A DNA stretch of 64,000 nucleotides, from positions 4,339,001 through 4,403,000 of the forward strand of contig CANXME010000532.1 of assembly GCA_948144175.1 (NCBI GenBank), read 5' to 3'. The DNA comes from Closterium sp. NIES-65. Its lineage: Eukaryota > Streptophyta > Zygnematophyceae > Desmidiales > Closteriaceae. Positions 1-9,830 of this stretch are shown here, piece after piece (the stretch's first letter is position 1; each line of letters opens with the position of its first letter). The notes under the pieces are model-generated. The model searched no databases. It saw only the letters and a list, made by a program, of their open reading frames with translations, and was not told the origin of the DNA. The position numbers were made by a program, and so were the translations under genes.

Positions 1-1157
1 CACTTCGCCCTCTCCCGTGGCCTGTAATTTCTCGTATTCTTCATCCAGTCTGATCTGAAAGTCATATGACGCGTGCATCTGCTGTCCAAAAACTACGACG
101 CGCTCTTACGCCCATTCGTTGGATCATTCACCTTTGGCACCCGCACCACGTTTGCACGGTGTGCACCTCAATGATCACTTCTTCCTTATCCACCTCTGCC
201 ATGTTTGCCTTTGCAGCCATGTTCCTTTACTGCGGCCGACCCTTATAGCTTTTGCTATTCGGGTTGGAATAATACTGCATCAATCAATGTCCATAATGCC
301 CACAAAAGTCACAGTTTCCGTTGGAACCACGTTTCTACTGCCATTCCGCTCCTTCTTTGTCTTCGTTGTCTCCTCTTTCCACAATGGTTGTATGCCTTAA
401 AAGCCTTTGTTGCATTCACCATAGCATGTCTCTCATCTTCAATTTTCTTAGCCATCTTTTTCTTCCTCATTTCCATCCCCGTCTCAAGAGATTGTAGATT
501 CTCCTGCAACTTCATCAAATTCTCCGACAGTTGATAGGTGAACATTCCGATGACGGACTCCCATTCCTTAGGATGACATTAGATAATGTGCTAATCATCT
601 CATGCTCCGTCTCCGCGGCTCCCATCACTCGTAGGTCCTCAGTGTAGCTTTCTCACTGCCTTCTTATTGGTATCATTGGAGCCCATGTACGTAGACTCAA
701 GGTACTCCCACGCTCGCCGTGCCAAATTCAGCTCCCTTGCAAATTGATCCATTTCCATCGCAGTACTATCAGCCACGGAATGACAAGGTTGGGAAAACAC
801 TTGCTTGCTTTGCTTCTTAAACAACGCCTTCTTCTCCTCTGTATCCGTCATGGGAGGTGCAACTCCATCCTTCGTCTCCTCATCGGGATGGTAGAACGGC
901 AAGAGGTCGACCTCCGCTTCCCGCCGAATAAATTTCTTTCGCCACGTTTGGTAGTTGCTTCCGTTGAAGCACTGGGCTTCATTGAGCCTGATCGTCGGTT
1001 TCACCACCAAATAGCCACTCGCAAGGGCCTCGACAAGAGCATTCATCTGCGGGTCTCCAAGACTCACGCTAGAACCCGAACTCGCATCGTCCGTCATGGC
1101 ATATGTGTGAATTACTCTTCTTCCACCAATTTCACTTAGCACACTAAGTGAATACAC
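1..1157 (-). pseudogene. Copia gag fragment (element Z), cut by window edge
   Basis: The minus strand encodes a Ty1/copia Gag N-terminal (UBN2-type) region. Seen directly: a start near 1157, then a phrase of the form FNGSNYQTWRKKF and, further on, ARRAWEYLESTYMG, both typical of copia Gag. Lower coordinates (about 309-545) hold a basic coiled-coil-like stretch, and around 280-310 there is a CDFCGHYGH zinc-knuckle-like string. Protease and polymerase would lie beyond the left edge of the window. The upstream flank contains a degenerate Met-tRNA primer-site-like string near 1180-1197. The fragment is broken in several places. This Gag is unlike the short-LTR family that dominates the rest of the window. 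Confidence 0.7.
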
Positions 1158-1885
1158 GACGAGCGATGCTCCATTTTGCCTTCTCCAAGCTCTAATACAA
1201 GCTCTTAGTCTAGGATCGTAGTTGTGCAGAGGCTTTGAATAGTCTTAAGAAAAACCAAAAATACCTCTTACTAAATGCCTTTAAAAAGTCTCTTAAAAGT
1301 ATGTTGAAAGTCTGATTTGAGTCTCATATGAGTCTCATGAGATCATGCTAGTCTCATGGGAGTCTCATGGGAGTCTCATGGGAGCACTAAAATATGCCAC
1401 CAGTAGGATTTGAACTTAGGTCTCCAACTTCACAATATCATAATATGATATGTTTGAAACCCGTGGGTCAAGAAGGCCAAATTTGGTCCATCCTTCCTAG
1501 TGTTGGTTGGATGTCCCAAAAACGCCTGTGATTTTCCCGAGTTTAGAGCACCTCGTTCAGCAACTCCCAACCAACCTTCCTAAGCTTGAATATCTTGGCC
1601 TGCGGGTTTTAAATGACAAACACAAACCTTTGTTTCAAATTAACACCCCCCAATATTCGGCTCGACGTGCGCAATTCGTGTAACTTGTCGCACACGTTTA
1701 TGTCACTTCGCACACGCAACCGAACACGCATTCGTCGAACATCCTCCGAGTCCAAAATCGGACTCTGGTTGAACAAGCAAACATTTGACCCATAATTCCC
1801 TTCTAGTCAAGCACATACTCCTCTCGTCGACATCATTCCGTCTTCAACTCGTAATCTTTCTTCCTGCTTCTTCCATATAACTTAG
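1158..1885. other. Non-coding stretch upstream of element Z gag
   Basis: No gene is visible here. The part next to 1180-1197 (minus strand TTGTATTAGAGCTTGG) resembles a copia primer binding site, so some of the following AT-richer sequence may be the 5' LTR of element Z, but no partner LTR exists in the window. Holds short direct repeats of a GTCTCATGGGA-type unit at about 1318-1385 and an inverted pair GTTGGTTGG / CCAACCAAC at about 1502-1578. Confidence 0.4.
1388..1460 (-). other. tRNA-like T-arm / B-box remnant
   Basis: On the minus strand AGTTCAAATCC matches the Pol III B-box consensus, preceded by GGAGACCTA and by a palindromic CATATCATATTATGATAT that could stand for an anticodon-type hairpin. 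No complete cloverleaf and no clear A box. Could be a SINE head remnant or chance. Confidence 0.22.
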
Positions 1886-2013
1886 TGTCAGAAACTAACG
1901 AGCAGGAATGATTGCATTGAGAAAGGAAGTGATACAAGTACTAACCCTAATTTGGGTTGTACCCCATATGGGCTACCCCACTACAGCCTACACAAAAATA
2001 AAACAGTTTGACA
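1886..2013 (-). repeat. 3' LTR of truncated copia element G
   Basis: 128-bp LTR of the short-LTR copia family in minus orientation. It begins TG and ends TTTGACA on the plus strand, and shares the family core (TACCCCATATGGGCTACCCC, then CTACAGCCTACA) with the LTRs of E and F. It is followed by the minus-strand polypurine region (GTGGGGGAG ... ATGGGGGTG complement). It is interrupted on the right by insertion of element A. Confidence 0.75.
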
Positions 2014-2092
2014 CACCCCCATAGGAAAAGTGGGGGAGAACAAGGGGTCACAAGACCAGTCAAGAAAAGTAAAGCAAGCTCAGGGTGGATCA
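2014..2092 (-). mobile_element. Internal 3' end of copia element G
   Basis: The string CCCCCATAGG-AAAGTGGGGGAGAA and the following AAGGGGTCACAAGACCAGTCAAG recur just inside the 3' LTRs of E (26424 onward) and F (34574 onward). This is the untranslated region and polypurine tract of a minus-strand element. It stops exactly where the 5' LTR of A begins. Elements G and C could be the two sides of one older copy split by A and B (inference). Confidence 0.7.
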
Positions 2093-2222
2093 TGTCAGAG
2101 TATTATAGCTGATGCATGTTTGTAGGCTATAGTGGGGTAGCACATATGGGGTTCAGCTTTCTAGGGTTGTATTTGTACCCAACTCTGACCTAGTCATTTC
2201 ATTCCTGTTCACTTGTTTCACA
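2093..2222 (+). repeat. 5' LTR of copia A
   Basis: 130-bp LTR starting TGTCAGAG and ending TTTCACA directly before the primer site. Shares the core GTAGGCTATAGTGGGGTAGC with F and with the other short LTRs in the window. Confidence 0.85.
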
Positions 2223-2234
2223 TGGTATAGAGCG
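2223..2234 (+). other. Primer binding site of copia A
   Basis: TGGTATAGAGCG immediately after the LTR terminal CA matches the complement of initiator-methionine tRNA 3' end with small differences. It is followed by a short hairpin (GTCCT...AGGAC, 2236-2250) and GGGCCCACC at 2261-2269, which recur in the same order in E, F and K. Confidence 0.8.
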
Positions 2235-2269
2235 AGTCCTTCCTTAGGACCGTTTTTTTAGGGCCCACC

Positions 2270-3236
2270 GCGCCTTTTTTTTAGCGACCCCTCGGGTCGC
2301 CATTTCCCTCGCGGCCCCGCTGTCCCTCAGACGCGGCCCCGCCACCCCCCCTGATCGCGGCCCCGCCGCCTGCTTGACGCGGCCCCGCCGCCTCCGCTTG
2401 ACGCGGCCCCGCCGCCTCCACTGACGCGGCCACGCCGCCGGCTCTGACGCGGCCCTGCCGCCCGCTTCGTCGCGGCCTCGCCGCCTGCTTGACGCGGCCC
2501 CGCCGCCTCCACTGACGCGGCCCCGCCGCCGGCTCTGGCGCGGCCCTACCGGCCCGCCGCTGCACCCTACGGCCCGCCGCTGCACCCTACGGCTCGCCGC
2601 CTCACCTGACGGCCCCGCCGCTGCACCTGCCGGCCCGCCGCTGCACCTGCCGGCCCGCCGCTTCACCCAGCGGCTCGCCGCTTCACCTGACGGCCCCGCC
2701 GCTGCACCTGCCGGCCCGCCGCTGCACCCTACGGCCCGCCGCTCCACCCTACGGCCCGCCGCCTCACCTGGTCGGCCCGCCGCTGCACCTGCCGGCCCGC
2801 CGCTGCACCCTACGGCCCGCCGCTGCACCCTACGGCCCGCCGCCTCACCTGGTCGGCCCGCCGCTGCACCCTACGGCCCCGCCGCTGCACCTGCCGGCCC
2901 GCCGCTGCACCGGTCGACCCGCCGCTGCACCTGACGGCCCCGCCCCTGCATCTCCCGGCCGAGCCGCCCCAGCAGCAGAGCCGCCCCAGCAGCCGAACCG
3001 CCCGGGAGCCGAGCCGCCCAACGCCGAGACGCCCGGGAGCCGAGCCGCCCTGCACCCGAGCCGCCCTGCCGCCGAGCCGCCCGGGAGCCGAACCGCCCTG
3101 CGCCCGAGCCGCCCGGGAGCCGAGCCGCTGTGCACCCGAGCCGCCCGGTCGCTGAGCCGCCTTTCTGCAGAGCTGCACGACCTGCCCTGCCTGGTGAGCA
3201 CAGTCCCACTGACACTGCGAGCTCTTTCCCTACTGC
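2270..3236 (+). repeat. GC-rich tandem-repeat leader of copia A
   Basis: About 1 kb between primer site and gag made of degenerate short tandem units: first GCGGCCCCGCCGCC-type units, then CCGGCCCGCCGCTGCACC-type units, then GAGCCGCCC-type units after about 2950. The same architecture sits in F (40760-41640 in reverse), with analogous but differently worded repeats in E (32690-33480) and K (58640-59450). Long open frames here on the minus strand are by-products of repeat composition. Confidence 0.75.
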
Positions 3237-3257
3237 TTGCACTACGTCGCTGTCGTC

Positions 3258-6200
3258 GCCACGGCTACCCCTAGTGTCCTAGCTTTTGACGCTGAGGGTC
3301 GCGCCATTGATTTTGAGGTCTGGTTAGACGACCTGCAGCTGTTCTTACAGTGCGACAGGGCTGACGACCTTTCTCTCTTTGACCTCACCTCTGGCGCCTC
3401 TCCTGCTCCTGCTGCTGATGCTGATCCCACTGTCCGCTCTCAGTGGGCCACCCGCGATGCTGCTGCACGTCTTGCTGTGCGTCGCCACCTCCCTACCTCT
3501 GAGCGTGCGCACTTTAGTCAGTACAAGAGTGCTCAGACCTTGTACGACGCTGTAGTTGCACGCTACTCCTCCCCTGCCACTGCTGCACTGAGCCGTCTCA
3601 TGCTTCCCTACCTCTTTCCTGACCTCTCTGCCTTTCCCACTGTTGCTGACCTCATTACGCACCTCCGCACTAGTGACACTCGCTACCGCGCCGCCCTTCC
3701 TGCTGAGTTCTGCGCTAAGAACCCACCCCCCATGTACATCGCTCTCTACTACGTAGTCGCGCGCCTCCCTGACTCCCTTCGCGTCGTCAGGGACCACTTT
3801 CTCGCAGTCTGTCCCACCACCCTCACCGTCGACCTCCTCGAGAAGGCCCTCCTCGCAGCGGAGAAGAGCATAGTCGCTGTAGGTGCTTCTCGTGGTGACC
3901 CTCGCACCCCCATCTTCGAGGGGTGCTCTCCTTCCCCCTTGCTGCCCTCTGTTGCCTCTGCTGCTGCTGCCGACCTGCTTGGTCTTGAGTCGGTCGGCGC
4001 GGCGTCTACCCCTAGTTGGAGACGTCGCTTCAGCAAGGGCAAGGGGGGCAAGGGCGCAGGTGGAGCTGGAGGGGGCGGTGGCGGTGGCGGCGGTGGCGGC
4101 GGAGGGAGTGGGGGTGGCGGCGGGACTAGTGGCGGGAGTGGTGGTGGTGGTGGCAGCAGCGGCGGAGACGGTGGTGGTGGTGCCAGCGGTGGTGGTGGAG
4201 GCAGCGGCGGAGGTGGAGGCGGCGGAGGTGGAGGCGGTGGAGGCGGCAGCGGAGGAGGCGGTGGTGGTGGAGGAGGTGGAGCTGGTCGGGGTGGTACCCA
4301 GCAGCGTAGCGGCGGTGGTGGTGGCCAGCGCTCGCAGCGGCAGCAGCAGCAGCGCTCGCGGGACATCCCTCCGCCTCAGCAGCTTCGTGAGTGGTACGCT
4401 GGGCGTCAGAGGGGTGGGGGGTACTGGTCCCTGCACCTACGTTCTTCGTTCCGGCGACCGCGCGGGTGAGCAGTGTGGGGGTGCCCACGCCACCCAGCGC
4501 TGCTTTGGCCGCCTGACGGACGCTTGGCGTCAGCAGTTCCCTGGGGCTAGTGAGATCCCTCGCTGGGATGAGCTTCTAAGGGCTGGTGTAGCGATCTTTG
4601 ATCTTGATTTTGATGCTATCCTTGCTGCTATGTATGCTGTGGATTATAGTGAGGAGAATGAGGGTTACCGGTGTTTCCAGCCCGACCCGGGCATTGGTAC
4701 TGCTGCGCTAGGTGCTTGTGAGGCTGCTGCTCTAGGTGCCAGTGCGTCTGCGCTCTCAGGTACTGGTGAGACTGCGCTCTCAGGTACTGCGTCGTCCTCG
4801 TCCTCCCTCACTTTCACACTTGACTCCGGGGCTTCTCGCTCCTTCTTTCGAGACCGCACTACCCTTACGCCGCTCGGCCGGCCGGTTGCGGTCTCCCTTG
4901 CTGACCCCTCTGGGGGTCCTGTCCTGTCTCACTTCTCCACTGTCCTCCCGTGTCCGGCTGCCCCTTCGGGCACCCTGTCTGGTCTGTACCTTCCCTCGTT
5001 CTCTACGAACTTGGTGAGTGGAGCGGACCTGCAGGATGTGGGGGTTCACCAGTTCACTCCTGCGAGTCAGCGGGTGACCCACTGCACGGAGGCACGCACA
5101 GGCCGACACCTGGCCACGTTCTCGCGTCGGCCGGGGTCGAGTCTCTACACCCTGACCGTTGAGTCTCCTCCTGTCCTTGCGTCTGGTCAGGTGGCTGCGT
5201 CGGGTCAGGTGCTTGCTGCTGCGTCCCGGTCAGGTCCTGAGTCTGCCCCCTGTTCTTGTCGCCTCCTGTCTCACGAGACTCTCCTGTGGCACCACCGTCT
5301 TGGCCACCCCTCCTTGCCCCGTCTTCGGAGCATGGCTTCCCGTGTCCTTGTCTCTGGTCTTCCCCAGTCTCTCCCTCCTCTCCCCTCCGGGCTAGGACCT
5401 TCCTGTGTCCCTTGTGTCGAGGGTCGCCTCCGGGCTACTCCTCACTCCTCCCACTTCCCCCCGACAGAGGCTCCCCTGCAGACGCTTCACATGGATGTGT
5501 GGGGCCCAGCCCCCGTCCGTGGGCAGGGTTACGAGCGCTACTTCCTGTTGGTGGTTGACGACTACTCGCGTTACACCACAATCCTCCCCTTGCGCAGCAA
5601 GGGTGCGGTCACTGAGGTGCTGATCGACTGGATCCGCGAGGCTCGTCTCCAGCTCAGGAAGAGCTTCGGCTCGGACTTTCCTGTTCTGCGTCTGCACTCT
5701 GACAGAGGCGGAGAGTTCTCTTCTCGCCTTCTGCGGGACTACTGTTGTGCACGGGGGATTCGCCAGACCTTCACGCTTCCGGACTCACCACAGCAAAATG
5801 GGATTGCTGAGCGCCGCATTGCATGGTCATGGATGTCGCTCGTACGTCCATGATGCATGCGGCTGCCCCCCATTTTCTGTGGCCGTTTGCGGTGAGGTAC
5901 GCGGCGCATCAGCTCAACCTTCACCCCCGGGTCTCTCGGCCTGCGATGTCCCCAGCCTTGCTGTGGACGGGGAAGGTTGGCGATGCGTCTGTGTTCCGTG
6001 TCTGGGGATCTCGGGCGTTTGTCCGCGACTTGTCTGCGGACAAGCTGTTCCCTCGTGCTGCTCCCTGTGTCTTCCTTGGCTTCCCCACTGACGCCCCAGG
6101 GTGGCAGTTTTACCACCCCTCCTCTCGTCGTGTTCTGTCCTCCCAGGACGTCACGTTCGACGATTCAGTCCCCTTCTACCGTCTCTTCCCCTACCGCACT

Positions 6201-9164
6201 CCTTCCCTCCCCCCTCCCCCGGACTTCCTTGTGCCGGTTCCCCCCCCGGTAGACCCCCTCCCCCCTTAGGTTCCTGCCCCCTCAGGTGTGTTCCAGGTAG
6301 ACGCCGTTGACCCGGTCGAGGTTACTGGTGACTCTGGTGCTGCTGCGGGTGCTGAGCCTGGGGGTGCTGACTCTGGGGGTGCTGTGCGCGGGGGTGCTGA
6401 GCCTGGGGGTGCTACTGCTGGGAGTGCTGGGCCTGAGGGTGCTACTGCGGAGGGTGCGGAGCCTGGGGGTGCTGAGCCGGGGGGTGCTGTGCCTAGAGGT
6501 GCTGGGTCTGGGGGTGCTGGGTCGGGAGCTGCTGAGCCTGGGGGTGCTGAGCTGGGAGCTGCTGAGCCTGGGGGTGCTGCGTCTGGAGCTGCTGAGCCTG
6601 GGGTTTCTCCTGCTGCTGCGTCTCGCCGGGAGCCCCTCTCTCCACAGGAGCTGCGCGAGTGGTTCGCTCGCCGCTGGAGGCGTGCTGCTGAGTCTCGAGG
6701 TGCTGCTGGAGCTGGAGCTGGAGCTTCTTCGACCGTCGAGGGTGCGGGTGCTGCCGGTCCCGGAGCTGCTGGACCTGCGGGTCCTCCTGGAGCTGGAGCT
6801 GCTGAGGGCGTTGGTGCTGAGCCTACTGCTGTTGGTCCTGCCGCTGGAGGTGTGGGTGGCGCTGGTGCTGTCGCTGAGGGTGCTAGTGCTGTCCCTGCTG
6901 AGTCTGGAGCTGCCGCGCGGCCTCGGCCGTACTTCGTTCCGCTCCTGCAGCAGGTTCTTGGTCTTTCTCCTCTAGTAGAGGGTCCACCGCCTGTCCAGTC
7001 GCAGTCCCTGCTGGAGCCTTCCTCTCCACTGCCTGCTCCCTCTCCTTACACTGGTCCTACTGGAGGTCTTGCTGAGCGTCGTGAGCCTGCGTCTCGTCCC
7101 GCGTCGCCTGTTCGTGCTGCTCGCGCTAGTGGTCGCAGTTCGCGTCAGCGTCCTCCTCCTGTCCCTGGCACGCACCGGATGTCTTTGCGTCCGTCCACTG
7201 CTCCTCTGCGTGCCCCTTTGCCTTCTCCTCCTGAGTCCTCTCTTCCTGCGCTTGCCGACCCTGAGTCGGACTCTCTTTGTGCTGCCAGTCCTACTGTCAC
7301 GCGTCTGCTTGCTACTGTCGTCACAGACCCCTCTTTTGAGTCCACTGCTGCGTCTGCTCTAGTCGCTGAGCTCGTCGACTTTGCTGCTCGCTGTCGTCTC
7401 GACTACGCTGCTAGTCTTGTTGCTGAGTATGCGTCTGTCTGTCCTCCGTCCTTCGTGGGTGAGTGTGCTCTTGGCACGGACGTCCTAGAGGACAGGCAGG
7501 AGGAGTTACAGTGTCTAGCGGCTGCTTCACCTCATCTCGCGTCTGTACTGCTTGCCCCTGAGGGAGACCCGGATGCACTAGACATCCCGACTTCGCGTTC
7601 TTACGCGGAGGCCGTAGAGGGTCCCTACTCCTCTCAGTGGCAGGCAGCTATGGATGCAGAGATGGCTTCCTGGAAGTCCACAGGCACCTACGTTGACGCG
7701 GTTCCCCCTCCTGGGGCGAACATCGTCAGTGGCATGTGGATCTTCAGGGTGAAGCGGCCGCCGGGCTCTCCACCTGTCTTCAAGGCACGGTACGTTGCTC
7801 GTGGCTTCAGTCAGCGGCAGGGAGTTGACTACTTTCAGACCTTCTCTCCCACCCCGAAGATGACTACTCTTCGGGTGCTGCTGCACATAGCCGCTCAGCG
7901 CGACTACGAGCTTCACTCTCTCGACTTCAGCACTGCGTTCTTGCAGGGTAGCCTGCACGAGGAGATCTGGCTTCGCCGTCCACCTGGCTTCACTGGGACT
8001 TTCCCTCCTGGCACCCAGTGGAGCCTCCGACGGCCAGTCTACGGTCTCCGCCAGGCACCGCGTGAGTGGCACGACACACTGAGGACTACGCTTGCGGCTC
8101 TTGGGTTTGCTCCTTCTACTGCTGACCCGTCGCTGTTTCTTCGCACCGACACTTCCCTGCCGCCGTTCTACATCCTCGTGTACGTCGACGACTTGGTCTT
8201 TGCCACAGCGGACACTGCTGGACTCGCCTACGTGAAGTCCGAGCTGCTGAAGAGACACACGTGCACAGACCTGGGTGAACTGCGCAGCTACCTTGGCTTG
8301 CAGATCACTCGGGACAGAGCACGCCGCACCATTACCTTGACTCAGTCACACATGGTGCAGCAGGTCCTTCAGCGCTTCGGCTTCACGTACTCCTCGCCTC
8401 AGGCCACTCCTCTGCCTACTCGCCACTCACTCTCAGCTCTGCCTTCGGATGAGTCCGTAGAGTCGAGTGGTCCGTATGCAGAGCTTGTTGGCTGCCTCAT
8501 GTACCTGATGACCTGCACACGACCTGACCTTGCATACCCTCTGAGCATTCTTGCACGCTATGTTGCTCCTGGGAGACACAGACCGGAGCACATGGCTGCA
8601 GCGAAGAGGGTATTGCGCTACCTGTGCAGTACGTCGGGCATGGGGCTAGTGCTTGGAGGGCGGAGTCCAGTGGTCCTTACCGGCCACGCGGACGCTTCTT
8701 GGGCTGACGACCAGGCTACGCAGCGGTCGTCACAGGGTTACACCTTCAGCCTTGGTTCCGGCTCTGTCTCGTGGCGGTCTACTCGCTCGTCTTCGGTTCT
8801 CGGCTCCAGTTGTGAGGCTGAGATCTACGCCGGGGCCATGGCTGCACAGGAGCTTCGCTGGCTCACCTACCTGCTGACTGACCTTGGAGAGCCGCCTCGT
8901 TCTCCTCCAGTGCTGTACGTAGACAACAAGGCCATGCTGGCCTTGTGTCGAGAGCAGCGCTTGGAGCACAGAACGAAGCACATTGCTCTCCGCTACTTCC
9001 TTGCTCGTGAGCTGCAGCAGCGTGGTCAGTTGCGACTTGCGTACGTGGCCTCTGAGGCCAACACTGCTGATGTGTTCACCAAGGCACTCGCGCCTTGTGA
9101 CCATCAGCGCTTTTGCACCCAGCTGGGTCTTGTGCCTGTCTTGCCTCACTTGCTCTCCTCTTGA
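3258..9164 (+). pseudogene. gag-pol region of copia A (fossil)
   Basis: Domain order is Gag, protease, integrase, reverse transcriptase, RNase H, which defines Ty1/copia. Visible landmarks: the Gag start phrase ATPSVLAFDAEGRAIDF; a Gly-rich run at about 4060-4300; QLREWYAGR near 4380; the aspartic protease core TLDSGASRSFF near 4810; the HHRLGHPSLPRL...CVPC zinc site near 5290-5410; the integrase phrase DVWGPAPV and later SDRGGEF; the YVDD polymerase box near 8180; and RNase H ADASWADD near 8690. A repetitive GGAEPGGA hinge separates integrase from polymerase. About three breaks, otherwise well preserved. Confidence 0.87.
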
Positions 9165-9206
9165 CTTCACTTGTACTGTGACATATATATATACCTGCTC
9201 TTGCTT

Positions 9207-9700
9207 GCCAACTTCGCCCGTGCGACCGTCGCACTCCTCCGCAGCACTTCGTCATCCAGGTAACCTGGTCGACCAGCATAGTCGTCGGCCGACCACCCAC
9301 GTCGGCCACCCAAAGCTGGCGTCACGAAGTTGACGCCCCGCTACTCGACGCCCAACTGCTCGGCGTCCTGAGTCGAGGTCGACGTCAGCCCCTCCTTCGT
9401 CGACCACCAGGTCCAGTCGACCACTTAACAGGTCGACCAGCAGTCTGTTAGCCGACTGCCGAAGTCGGCTTCCCCAAGTTGACGTCACCAAGTTGACGTC
9501 CTCAGCAGGTCGACACCCAAGTCGACCTCCCTGAAGTCGGCGCCACCCTGAAGTCGGCGCCCGTGCAGTGGTCCCCCGTGCAGGTCAACCTCCTCGTCGA
9601 CCAGCTCACCCACTGCTGAAGGCCGGCTGCTCCCCTCACACCCGACCACGAAGTCGGCTCCGCCCAAGCGAGGACGGGGCCAATACCCAACTCCCGTTGA
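9207..9700 (-). repeat. 3' LTR of copia B
   Basis: 494-bp repeat matching 15618-16111 at about 98 percent by eye. It is rich in GTCGAC/GTCGGC strings. Exact LTR ends are uncertain because TG...CA termini are not clean. Confidence 0.8.
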
Positions 9701-9830
9701 CACTCCCCTGCCGCGTTCACGCTTGGGCACCCAGCCCACACGGCAGTACAGCTCTGAGAATAGCCCGTCAGCGTGCACCCAACACACAGCACGCTGGTCA
9801 CCGCACCAGCCATGCAAAAGGGCATGGCAC

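Larger units (their letters stand above)
2093..9206 (+). mobile_element. Ty1/copia retrotransposon A, 3' end missing
   Basis: Plus-strand copia element of the short-LTR family. Parts: 5' LTR 2093-2222, Met-tRNA primer site 2223-2234, about 1 kb GC-rich leader, gag from about 3258, protease near 4810, GAG-pre-integrase near 5260-5420, integrase about 5480-5960, a long Pro/Ala/Gly-rich hinge to about 7600, reverse transcriptase about 7600-8500, RNase H about 8650-9164. Its sequence is very close to element F throughout. It carries about three breaks. The 3' untranslated region stops at 9206 against element B and no 3' LTR was found, so a later deletion or rearrangement is inferred. Confidence 0.88.

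Noticed and set aside
2244-3242. Several overlapping 60-190 codon frames in the leader of A (same in F 40703-41661)
   Set aside because: Built entirely from degenerate GC-rich tandem repeats; Gly/Arg/Ala composition, no conserved protein.
3345-4436. Long minus-strand Thr/Ser/Ala-rich and Pro-rich open frames opposite gag of A (and mirror frames in E, F, K)
   Set aside because: They are antisense shadows of the poly-Gly Gag tract; composition alone keeps them open and no domain is present.
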